From: Cyanobacteria bacterium UBA5018
GTDB taxonomy: Bacteria > Cyanobacteriota > Cyanobacteriia > PCC-6307 > Cyanobiaceae
Direction: 5' to 3'
DNA length: 10,330 nt
NCBI GenBank assembly: GCA_002396505.1
Contig: DGYA01000129.1
Span: 1-10,330, forward strand
This document shows, piece after piece, positions 1 to 6,101 of the stretch; position 1 is the stretch's first letter, and each line of letters begins with the position of its first letter. Position numbers and translations under genes: made by a program. The notes under the pieces are model-generated. The model made no database searches, had not been told where the DNA came from, and saw only the letters and a program-made list of their open reading frames with translations.

Positions 1-486
1 TTTCTCATTTACTTGAAAATCCAGGGGCGAGACTACTACATATATAGTTATATTTATAGGCCTAAACTCCCAAGCATCTGAATATGATGGATCTTGCTCG
101 CAAGGACGCTGCAAACTTACTCGAAGCGAGAATGGGATGCCAATTAACACTTCTTCCGGAATCTCAGCGATCCCGTAACATGGAAACGCATTGGGTAAAT
201 GTAATGGGAAATCCTGTTGCTCAAGGTGAAACGTGTTAGTCTTTAGTGATTTTCTCAAGATTTCTATAACGCACCAACGCTTAGTACGGCTGAGAGGGCG
301 AGTCTCTTTAATGCGAACTTTATCACCAGCTAAGCATTTATTATCTTCATCATGAGCCTTGTATTTCTTGCTACGTAAAATATATTTCTCGTATTTCGGA
401 TGCTTAACTTTTCTTTCTACAAGTACTACAACTGTTTTGTCCATCTTGTCGCCAACGACCCAGCCATTTATCTCTGTGGCAGCCAT
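1..486 (-). CDS. bS17 ribosomal-protein-domain protein with a long C-terminal extension (partial, runs off left edge)
   Basis: The minus strand is open from ATG at 486 to base 1: 162 codons, no stop. Residues 1-80 align end to end with bacterial/plastid S17, an OB-fold protein that binds 16S rRNA in the small subunit. Visible landmarks are GDKMDKTVVV (12-21), HPKY (29-32), KYKAHDEDNKC (41-51), GDKVRIKETRPLSRTKRW (54-71) and a closing VIEIL. The ATG fits the usual S17 N-terminus, so I trust the start; I see no clear Shine-Dalgarno. S17 normally ends about here at 80-100 residues, but this frame continues for at least 80 more, with a strand-like pattern (PEEVLIGIPFSLRVSLQ near 130, then INITIYVVV and FQV near the edge). 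None of the usual S10-operon neighbours is present, and the DNA is much more AT-rich than the rest of the window. The S17 domain is certain from motif; the role of the extension is unknown. It may be a transferred S17 paralogue or an S17 domain used as a module in a larger protein. Confidence 0.85.
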   Translation of the reverse strand, partial: MAATEINGWVVGDKMDKTVVVLVERKVKHPKYEKYILRSKKYKAHDEDNKCLAGDKVRIKETRPLSRTKRWCVIEILRKSLKTNTFHLEQQDFPLHLPNAFPCYGIAEIPEEVLIGIPFSLRVSLQRPCEQDPSYSDAWEFRPINITIYVVVSPLDFQVNEK

Positions 487-592
487 AGGAATTAGACCAA
501 AAAGAAATAAAATGCATGAAATAGTATGCCTATATAATCTTGTATATTTGAGCTTATAGGTGGTTGGTCAACTAGACTGATTAGCCCAACTT

Positions 593-1109
593 GTGATTTA
601 GGGGTTCGGTGAACCACGATGAATTGTCTTGCCGTTCCCGGAACCATTGTGAGAGGGCCTGCGGAAGTGAACCGTAGCCCTAGTGGTGCATTGGCTTTGA
701 AATACATTCCAACGCAACCTAGCCGTGGTTCACGGCTCCGATAACCACCTTTCATAAAAATACACAATACATGAGTGGCCTTCCGACCTCAAGCAGATTC
801 CCTTCGACCATGGACGTCACCCCGTGGCGGGTATACGGACTGCCTAACTTCTTCTTAGCTGGTTCCGCAAACCACTCACTTCCCAGCCCTTTCTATCCGA
901 GACCCACGGGCAATGAGTTGGCTGGATAGAGTCAAAACCGTTCTGTAGCATGGCTTCTCAGGCTCGGAGGTTCAACCCGAACAGGTGGTTCACGGACCCG
1001 CTAACTACCTGATCGAATGGGTACGCAAGACTGGCTTCACTAACGATACCACATGGGTTTGATCGTAGGCGTGTGACTTCTAGCAGTGGTTCATGGGTCC
1101 AATAACCGC
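593..1109. repeat. Dispersed 24-bp repeats with dyad ends (three direct copies, one inverted relative)
   Basis: Three copies of one 24-bp word lie at 725-748, 985-1008 and 1086-1109. Each begins GTGGTTCAYGG, has CC in the middle and TAAC near the end; any copy matches the first at about 20 of 24 positions. The ends are inverted relative to each other (GTGGTT at the left, AACCAC or a one-base variant at the right), so each is a weak dyad. A looser relative lies inverted at 593-617. Start-to-start distances are 260 and 101 bp. No gene occupies the spacers. They could be binding sites for a protein, recombination sites or remnants of a mobile element; the sequence does not decide. Confidence 0.65.
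721..737. repeat. Perfect 7-bp inverted repeat around the first 24-bp repeat
   Basis: AGCCGTG at 721-727 pairs with CACGGCT at 731-737 around a GTT loop. It overlaps the first repeat copy only; the other two copies lack the left arm, so this hairpin is not a general property of the repeat. No T-run follows on either strand, so there is no reason to call it a terminator. Confidence 0.45.
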
Positions 1110-1205
1110 ATGTTCACATATCCACACAATTGCAATATGTATCTCTGCCCAGGGAGTGATCGGCCGCAAAATTGTTGGGCTCGGAAGCAGCCGACGATAC
1201 CTTGA

Positions 1206-1247
1206 GAGAGTCGCGCAGTGAGAGTCCGCCAGCGAGAGTTGGCCAAC
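1206..1247. repeat. 14-bp tandem repeat, three imperfect copies
   Basis: Three successive 14-base units start at 1206, 1220 and 1234, each beginning GAGAGT. The first two agree at most positions; the third diverges after the first six bases and ends in TTGGCCAA. It lies in the gene-free stretch, so a coding origin is not evident. Confidence 0.5.
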
Positions 1248-1416
1248 CATCCGTTTCGGCCGGTCAGAGAAGTAAAAGCTCTGTTGATGACAATTGCGAG
1301 GGCTTGGTGCTGCTCACTACGTCGTCGTGCAGCACAGTGTAGTAGCTCCAGAACTCCTAAACCATGCGTTTGGCTACGTTGCTAGAGGGGCGATGGAGGT
1401 GCTAGCTGTGGATCAG

Positions 1417-1437
1417 GAGCGGTATAGATAGCCGCTC
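1417..1437 (-). terminator. Hairpin just downstream of yoeB, possible terminator
   Basis: GAGCGG (1417-1422) and CCGCTC (1432-1437) are perfect inverted repeats around a 9-base loop, 19 bases after the yoeB stop codon in the direction of transcription. There is no following T-run on the minus strand, so it could be a transcript-end stabilising hairpin rather than a true intrinsic terminator. Confidence 0.35.
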
Positions 1438-1456
1438 ATCAATCACGCTATCCAAC

Positions 1457-1711
1457 TCAGTAATGGTAGCGGAGCTGGGCAATAAGCAGACTGTCGCCGT
1501 CAACTCTGTAAACCATTCGATGTTCGTCGTTGATGCGCCGTGACCAGTAGCCGGATAGGGCATGCTTGAGGGCTTCGAGCTTGCCGGAACCTGCAAATGG
1601 GGTGCGGCTGGCTTCCTTGATCAAGGTATGAATCCGCTTGAGAAGTTTGCGATCGGTGGCTTGCCAATGGAGATAATCCTCCCAGGCTTGTTCCGCAAAA
1701 ACCAACTTCAT
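1457..1711 (-). CDS. yoeB: YoeB/Txe-family toxin, ribosome-dependent mRNA endonuclease
   Basis: The 84-residue product has the length and the whole motif series of YoeB. Family members bind the ribosomal A site and cut mRNA during translation, stopping growth when the antitoxin is lost. Residues matching the E. coli YoeB active site are all present: Glu46, Arg65 and the C-terminal His83-Tyr84. LSGYWSRRI (52-60) and EHRMVY (63-68) are the family's most conserved blocks. The toxin looks intact and active. Its ATG at 1711 overlaps the antitoxin's stop codon as ATGA, so translation is likely coupled and antitoxin is made first. In the known family the YefM-YoeB complex represses its own promoter; the same is inferred here. 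Confidence 0.93.
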   Translation of the reverse strand: MKLVFAEQAWEDYLHWQATDRKLLKRIHTLIKEASRTPFAGSGKLEALKHALSGYWSRRINDEHRMVYRVDGDSLLIAQLRYHY

Positions 1712-1959
1712 TCCGCCAGAGCATGCTCCTGTCCGCTACCTGCATTCAGGCTGTCGATGGCGTCCATCAAGCGACGGGCATTGTTGGGGGAGCGCAGCAG
1801 ATAGGCGGTTTCCTCCAGGGCCTGGAAGTCGTCTAGCGACAGCATCACTACGGATGGTTCGCCGTTACGGGTGATAATCAATGGCTCGTGGTCCGCACAG
1901 ACGCGCTTCATCGTCTGCGCCAGGTTGGCCCGGGCAGCTGTGTAGGAAATAGCGTCCAT
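1708..1959 (-). CDS. yefM: YefM/Phd-family antitoxin
   Basis: The 83-residue product is a Phd/YefM antitoxin: the N-terminal DNA-binding fold begins MDAISYTAARANL and continues with PLIITRNGEPSVVMLS (26-41) and DDFQALEETAYLL (43-55). The C-terminal part (about 60-83) is the toxin-wrapping tail expected to neutralise YoeB. The frame is open upstream to 2178, but that extension lies antisense-frame inside mazF and lacks family similarity. ATG at 1959 gives the normal length and has GGTGG about 7-11 bases ahead as a ribosome-binding site. The gene starts 70 bp after mazF ends, so it may have its own promoter in that gap (a TTTATA word lies there) or be read through from mazEF. Confidence 0.92.
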   Translation of the reverse strand: MDAISYTAARANLAQTMKRVCADHEPLIITRNGEPSVVMLSLDDFQALEETAYLLRSPNNARRLMDAIDSLNAGSGQEHALAE

Positions 1960-2029
1960 GGCCAATCCACCAGGCCTATAAAGGATGCCGTACGCAACCC
2001 TGGGGCGGCTGGCGGCCTGTCGCGCCCTT

Positions 2030-2413
2030 TCAGGCCAGGAAGCCCAGGATCTGCCCCACGATCTCCAGCACCGGCTCGAGCTGCTCGTCGCTGAGGATGC
2101 CCAGCGGATGGGGCCGGGCACCACGGGCCTTCCAGTCGAAGGATTTGATCTGATGACAGAGCACGTAGCTGTGGGCATCCGGCCGATCCGGAATTGGCCC
2201 GAGATTTACCGCCAGGGAGGATCCCTGGTTGTAGGCGGCTGATGTCATCGCACAGCCCACAACAAGGCCCACGGCGGCATGAAAAGGGGCTGTGGACAAC
2301 ACCAGAAAGGGATGGTGGTCTTTCATCTCACGGCCGGACTGGGGGTTGTGGTTGATCCAGATCACCTCGCCCCTATCCGGCAGCCAGGCGACCTGCCGGC
2401 GTGGCGGTGTCAT
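2030..2413 (-). CDS. mazF: MazF/PemK-family toxin, sequence-specific mRNA interferase
   Basis: At 127 residues this is slightly longer than E. coli MazF (111) and resembles the ChpB-like subgroup. Blocks in order: RGEVIWINHNPQSG (14-27), HPFLVLS (34-40), GCAMTS (53-58), and QIKSFDWKARGA (88-99), which corresponds to the conserved QVKS...RARG segment near the MazF active site. His34 stands where E. coli MazF has Arg29 in GHRP; variants of this position occur in the family, so I do not read it as inactivation. Family members cleave single-stranded RNA at short motifs; the recognition motif cannot be told from sequence. The ATG overlaps the mazE stop as ATGA. The antitoxin partner lies directly upstream. 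Confidence 0.9.
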   Translation of the reverse strand: MTPPRRQVAWLPDRGEVIWINHNPQSGREMKDHHPFLVLSTAPFHAAVGLVVGCAMTSAAYNQGSSLAVNLGPIPDRPDAHSYVLCHQIKSFDWKARGARPHPLGILSDEQLEPVLEIVGQILGFLA

Positions 2414-2670
2414 TCGATTAACTCGGCGCCGATGGGATCCCAGGCCATCGCTTCTGTGGGCTCACCGGGCATGGCCCCATAGGCCGCCAGGCGCTCGGCC
2501 AGGCTGAGGCGGGGTTGCACGGGCCGGATCAGCACACCCTCAGGTATCACCTTTAATTCAACAGTCTGGTTGTCGTGGAGATGTGCCTCCCGAGCAATGG
2601 CGGCGGGAAGGCGCACCCCGAGGGAGTTGCCCCAGCGGCGCAGGTCCTGGCGGGGGGGTTGGGCTGCCAC
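2410..2670 (-). CDS. mazE: MazE/AbrB-family antitoxin
   Basis: The 86-residue product has the MazE swapped-hairpin DNA-binding fold: RRWGNSLGVRLPAAIAREA (11-29) followed by VELKVIPEGVLIRP (37-50). The acidic C-terminal tail (about 55-86) is the expected toxin-binding arm. The start is GTG at 2670. No ATG lies between it and the conserved RRWGNS motif, and there is an in-frame stop further upstream, so the start is bounded but not certain; no strong Shine-Dalgarno is seen. It lies 87 bp after the peroxidase gene on the same strand and overlaps mazF by four bases. Confidence 0.9.
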   Translation of the reverse strand: MAAQPPRQDLRRWGNSLGVRLPAAIAREAHLHDNQTVELKVIPEGVLIRPVQPRLSLAERLAAYGAMPGEPTEAMAWDPIGAELIE

Positions 2671-2757
2671 GGTGAGCTGGGGTTTATCAGTCAGTTTAGA
2701 CGCCTTGCCAGGTTGTTATTGATCCCGCCAGATCTGGGCCGCTGCCTGCCCCCAGAT

Positions 2758-3237
2758 TCAAGCCGCCAGGGCCGTCTCAATTGCGGCGGTGAGCTCGCCT
2801 GCATCGGGCGCCACGCCACTTTTGAAGCGGGCCAGCACGGTGCCGTCTTTGCCGATCAGGAATTTTTCAAAATTCCAGGCCACATCGCCGGCCGGCTCTG
2901 TTTGGGTGAGGGTGGTGTAGGGCTCGGTCTTGGCGCCGGTGGCATGCACCTTGTCGAACAGCTCGAAGTTGGCGCCGTAGGTGAGCAAGCAGAACTGCTG
3001 AATCTCCTCCAGGCTGCCTGGCTCCTGGGCGCCGAAGTCGTTGCAGGGGAAGCCGAGTACGGCAAAACCCTGGGGGCCGTAGTTGTCCTGCAGGGCCTGC
3101 AGACCGGCGTACTGGCGGGTGAAGCCACAACGGCTGGCCACATTCACAATCAGCAGCACCTGGCCAGTCCAGTCGCCCAATTTGCGCTCGCCGCCCTTGG
3201 CGTCGCGCACTGCCACGTCGCTCACGTTGATGGCCAT
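2758..3237 (-). CDS. Glutathione-peroxidase-family thiol peroxidase
   Basis: The 159-residue product is a full-length, non-selenium glutathione-peroxidase homologue, a thioredoxin-fold enzyme that reduces hydrogen or lipid peroxides. The peroxidatic cysteine is Cys37 in NVASRCGFT; the rest of the catalytic tetrad is Gln71 (in FPCNDFGAQEPG), Trp121 and Asn122 (WNF). Cys83 sits in the FC position used as resolving cysteine by thioredoxin-dependent members such as yeast Gpx3, so thioredoxin is a more likely electron donor than glutathione. No signal peptide: probably cytoplasmic. It diverges from mgtE across a 77-bp gap that must hold its promoter; the mazEF-yefM/yoeB genes follow on the same strand and might receive read-through. 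Confidence 0.93.
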   Translation of the reverse strand: MAINVSDVAVRDAKGGERKLGDWTGQVLLIVNVASRCGFTRQYAGLQALQDNYGPQGFAVLGFPCNDFGAQEPGSLEEIQQFCLLTYGANFELFDKVHATGAKTEPYTTLTQTEPAGDVAWNFEKFLIGKDGTVLARFKSGVAPDAGELTAAIETALAA

Positions 3238-3314
3238 GGGAAAGAAAAGCTGCTGCCTTGAAAGCCAAGGCTAGCGACCGCCCCATAAACTCAGGCCAAG
3301 GGCACCGGTGCGCC

Positions 3315-4742
3315 ATGTCAGAGGCAGTCGCCAACGGTGCGGGTTCAAATGCCGCCGCCAGCGGCAAAACCGGCATCTTGTTGGCCGAGATGGTGGCCAA
3401 ACAACTGGAAGCCCTGTTGGAGGCAGGCAATTACGACGGCGCCAAGCTGTTGCTCAGGCCCGTGCAGGAGGTAGATACGGCCGAGTCGATCGGCCTGTTG
3501 CCCCGCACCCTCCAGGCCCTGGCCTTTCGGTTGCTGCCCAAGGACGAAGCGATTGAGGTGTACGAATACCTCGAACCATCGGTGCAGCAGACCCTGCTGG
3601 AGCGCCTGCGCTCCGGCGAGGTGCTGGAGCTGGTGGAGCAGATGTCTCCCGATGATCGGGTGCGCCTGTTCGATGAACTGCCCGCCAAGGTGGTGCGCCG
3701 GCTGCTGATGGAGTTGAGCCCGGCGGAACGGCGGGTGACGGCCCAGTTGCTCGGCTACGAAGCGGAGACCGCCGGTCGCTTGATGACCACCGAGTTCATC
3801 GACCTGAAGGAATTTCACAGTGCGGCATTAGCCCTGGAGATCGTGCGCCGCCGCGCCCGAGACACCGAAACCGTCTATTCCCTTTATGTGACCGACGCCT
3901 CTCGGCACCTCACCGGCATCCTCAGCCTGCGGGACCTGGTGATGGCCGATCCGGAGGAGCGCATCGGCGATGTGATGACCCGCGAAGTGGTGAGTGTTAG
4001 CACAGCCACCAACCAAGAGGAGGTGGCCCGGGCGATCCAGCGCTACGACTTCCTGGCCATCCCGGTGGTGGATCTGGAGCAGCGGCTGGTGGGGATCGTC
4101 ACCGTTGATGACGTCATCGACGTGATTCAGCAGGAGGCCACCCGCGACCTTTACGCCGCCGGCGCCGTGCAGGCCGGCGACGAAGACGACTACTTCCAGA
4201 GCGATCTATTCACCGCCGCTCGCCGGCGGGTGGTGTGGCTGCTGGTGTTGCTGATCGCTAATAGCGGCACCTCGGCGGTGATCGCCTCCCAATCGGTGGT
4301 GTTGCACAAATTGGTGGTGCTGGCGGCCTTCATCCCCCTGTTGATCGGCACCGGCGGCAATGTGGGCGCCCAGAGCTCCACCGTGGTGATCCGTGGCCTC
4401 AGCACCCAGCGCATCCAGGCGATGGGACCTGCCCAGGCGATTTGGCGCGAAACCCTGGCCGGAGCCCTGCTGGGCCTGCTGATGGTGCTGGTGGTGGTGC
4501 CCTGGGCGGCCTATGTGTCCGGCGGAAACTGGCTGGTGGCCTGTGCCGCCGGCATCAGCCTGGTGGCGATCACCACCCTGGCGGCCACCGCCGGTGCGGC
4601 CTTGCCGCTGTTGTTCGATCGCATCGGCCTGGATCCGGCGCTGATGTCCGCCCCGTTCATCGCCACCGCCACCGACGTGGCCGGAGTGTCCATCTATCTG
4701 CAGACGGCCTCCTGGCTGCTGGGCCAATGGGGCCAGGGCTAG
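3315..4742 (+). CDS. mgtE: MgtE-type magnesium channel/transporter
   Basis: Counting from ATG 3315, the 475-residue product has the complete MgtE layout: an acidic helical N domain (about 20-150), a CBS-domain pair (about 157-272, ending VTVDDVIDVI), a connecting plug helix, and five membrane helices (about 306-475). The pore-lining signature GTGGNVGAQSS is at 345-355, and Asp454 in ATDVAG matches the Asp that forms the pore magnesium site in Thermus MgtE. In that family magnesium bound to the N and CBS domains closes the channel. The frame is open to a TTG at 3258, but the ATG gives the better length and avoids a basic, non-conserved leader; an AAGG lies about 14 bases before it, which is a weak site. 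No magnesium riboswitch fits in the 77-bp divergent gap. Confidence 0.95.
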   Translation: MSEAVANGAGSNAAASGKTGILLAEMVAKQLEALLEAGNYDGAKLLLRPVQEVDTAESIGLLPRTLQALAFRLLPKDEAIEVYEYLEPSVQQTLLERLRSGEVLELVEQMSPDDRVRLFDELPAKVVRRLLMELSPAERRVTAQLLGYEAETAGRLMTTEFIDLKEFHSAALALEIVRRRARDTETVYSLYVTDASRHLTGILSLRDLVMADPEERIGDVMTREVVSVSTATNQEEVARAIQRYDFLAIPVVDLEQRLVGIVTVDDVIDVIQQEATRDLYAAGAVQAGDEDDYFQSDLFTAARRRVVWLLVLLIANSGTSAVIASQSVVLHKLVVLAAFIPLLIGTGGNVGAQSSTVVIRGLSTQRIQAMGPAQAIWRETLAGALLGLLMVLVVVPWAAYVSGGNWLVACAAGISLVAITTLAATAGAALPLLFDRIGLDPALMSAPFIATATDVAGVSIYLQTASWLLGQWGQG

Positions 4743-4774
4743 GGCGGCACCGGCCAGATCCAGCTAGGGCCGCC
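4743..4774 (+). terminator. GC-rich hairpin directly after mgtE
   Basis: GGCGGC (4743-4748) and GCCGCC (4769-4774) form a perfect 6-bp stem around a 20-base loop beginning one base after the mgtE stop. There is no T-run, so an intrinsic terminator is only possible. Confidence 0.3.
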
Positions 4775-4912
4775 AATTCCTGAGCGACCACCAGACCCGC
4801 CACCAGAGCGGCAGCTGCGCAGCGGCAAGGCAGTGGCAGCGTTGCGGCGGCAGTCGGGACTCCCCAGTCACTAGCTGCAGCGGCAGCGGCTCAGCGTCGC
4901 AGCGGCGATCGG

Positions 4913-4920
4913 GCGATCGC
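4913..4920. repeat. HIP1 octamer GCGATCGC
   Basis: This exact highly iterated palindrome is a hallmark of many cyanobacterial genomes. Two further copies are inside genes, at 6532-6539 (oxygenase) and 7741-7748 (kinase). None occurs in the left 3.3 kb, consistent with that part being foreign, though the counts are too small for statistics. Confidence 0.75.
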
Positions 4921-4985
4921 GGCGAAAATGAGAGGCGTTCACACTTCTTCAGGTAAGCTTCACAGAGCTTCAAGATCCTGGTCTC

Positions 4986-6026
4986 GTGGTTGTTATTGCC
5001 CCTATCGCCGATACCGCCCTGGCAGGAGAAACCAGCCCTACCGCCACCGTCGCCAAAATCGCCGGCCGCTCTGGCTCTGGTGGTGAGCCCGACCTGGTGC
5101 GCAGTTATCTCCGCGACATCGGCCGCGTACCCCTGCTCAGCCATGAGCAGGAGATCACCCTCGGCAGGCAGGTTCAAGACCTGATGGCCCTAGAGCAGAT
5201 CCAGCAGGAGCTCAGCCTGCGGCTCGATGGCAATCCACCTACCAATGCCCAGCTGGCCGAGGCGGCAGGTCTCAGCCTGGCGCAACTGAAAAAGCGGTTT
5301 AGCTCCGGCCGACGCGCCAAGGAGCGGATGGTGGCCGCCAACCTGCGGCTGGTGGTGAGCGTGGCCAAAAAGTACACCCGCCGCAACATGGAACTGCTGG
5401 ATCTGATCCAGGAGGGCACCATCGGCCTGGTGCGCGGCGTGGAGAAATTCGACCCCAGCCGGGGTTATAAATTTTCCACCTATGCCTACTGGTGGATCCG
5501 CCAGGGAATTACCAGGGCAATTGCCGAAAAGAGCCGCACCATCCGGCTACCGATCCACATCACCGAAATCCTCAACAAACTAAAGAAAGGCCAGCGGGAG
5601 CTCAGCCAGGAACTGGGCCGCACCCCCACCGTCACCGAGTTGGCCCTGGCGGTGGAGCTGCCGGAGGAGGAGGTGAAGGAGCTGCTCTGCCGGGCCCGCA
5701 CCCCGGTGAGCCTGGAAACAAAGGTGGGCGATGGCGACGACACCGAGCTGCTCGACCTGCTCGCCGGCGACGACGATCTGCCCGGCGATCGTCTCGATGA
5801 AGAGTGCCTCAAGGGCGATCTGCGGGCCCTGCTCGATCGACTGGTGGATCTGCAGGGTCGGGTGCTGAAAATGCGCTATGGCATTGACGTGGAAGAGCCG
5901 ATGAGCCTCACCGCCATCGGCCGGGTGTTGGGCATCAGCCGCGATCGGGTGCGCAACTTGGAGCGCGATGGCCTCACCGCCCTGCGCAAACTCAGCGAGA
6001 GCGTCGCCGCCTACATGGCGGCCTGA
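4986..6026 (+). CDS. Group-2 sigma-70 family RNA polymerase sigma factor
   Basis: The 346-residue product is a primary-like but dispensable-type sigma factor. It has region 1.2 (DLVRSYLRDIGRVPLLSHEQEI, about 36-57, no long region 1.1) and region 2 with the core-binding and -10-reading part (NLRLVVSVAKKY 119-130; DLIQEGTIGL 139-148; FDPSRGYKFSTYAYWWIRQ 155-173). Region 3 (about 190-270) and a region 4 helix-turn-helix (SLTAIGRVLGISRDRVRNLER, 307-327) follow. Cyanobacteria carry several such factors for light, nutrient and stress responses; which one this is cannot be told here. The start is GTG 4986; no ATG lies nearby and no clear Shine-Dalgarno precedes it, so the start is moderately sure. 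The 243 bp upstream is gene-free and should hold the promoter. Confidence 0.94.
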   Translation: MVVIAPIADTALAGETSPTATVAKIAGRSGSGGEPDLVRSYLRDIGRVPLLSHEQEITLGRQVQDLMALEQIQQELSLRLDGNPPTNAQLAEAAGLSLAQLKKRFSSGRRAKERMVAANLRLVVSVAKKYTRRNMELLDLIQEGTIGLVRGVEKFDPSRGYKFSTYAYWWIRQGITRAIAEKSRTIRLPIHITEILNKLKKGQRELSQELGRTPTVTELALAVELPEEEVKELLCRARTPVSLETKVGDGDDTELLDLLAGDDDLPGDRLDEECLKGDLRALLDRLVDLQGRVLKMRYGIDVEEPMSLTAIGRVLGISRDRVRNLERDGLTALRKLSESVAAYMAA

Positions 6027-6044
6027 TCTGCCAGATCCGCTGCA

Positions 6045-6079
6045 AAGCTGATTGGTGCCCCGTTTAGCTTGGGCAGCTT
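6045..6079 (+). terminator. Bulged hairpin between the sigma factor and the oxygenase
   Basis: AAGCT (6045-6049) pairs with AGCTT (6075-6079), and GCCC (6057-6060) with GGGC (6071-6074), leaving a seven-base bulge. It lies 19 bases after the sigma-factor stop. There is no T-run, so its role is open. Confidence 0.25.
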
Positions 6080-6101
6080 GGCGTCCCCTGGGATTTAGTC
6101 C

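Larger units (their letters stand above)
487..1456. other. Gene-free accessory stretch with repeats
   Basis: I find no convincing coding region on either strand. The longest open frame (492-767, minus) has no recognisable motif, crosses two of the repeat copies described below, and looks like chance. The base composition is AT-rich near 487-560 and mixed further right, unlike the uniformly GC-rich core genes. Contents: a set of 24-bp repeats, a 7-bp-stem hairpin at 721-737, a 14-bp tandem repeat at 1206-1247, a possible decayed reading frame at 1264-1380 on the minus strand, and a hairpin just after yoeB. No tRNA, CRISPR or intact insertion-sequence gene was seen. Confidence 0.7.

Noticed and set aside
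721..749. Group II intron domain V-like hairpin
   Set aside because: The AGCCGT...ACGGCT stem is suggestive, but the catalytic AGC triad, two-base bulge and GAAA tetraloop are missing, and there is no intron-encoded protein.
492..767. A 91-codon minus-strand frame upstream of the S17 gene
   Set aside because: No recognisable motif, no ribosome-binding site, crosses the repeat copies, and ends just before the S17 start; looks like chance in repeat DNA.
560..1180. Integron cassette array (attC-like sites) in the gene-free stretch
   Set aside because: GCCCAAC at 584 and GTTGGGC at 1174 look like attC core ends but are about 600 bp apart, and the 24-bp repeats do not end in the GTTRRRY core; no cassette genes or integrase.
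1960..2178. N-terminal extension of YefM up to 2178
   Set aside because: It lies in another frame of mazF, has no antitoxin similarity, and the internal ATG at 1959 has a ribosome-binding site and gives the normal length.
2575..3261. A 228-codon open frame on the plus strand across mazE and the peroxidase gene
   Set aside because: It is the antisense shadow of the peroxidase and mazE genes, whose proteins match known families over full length; the plus-strand product has no motif.
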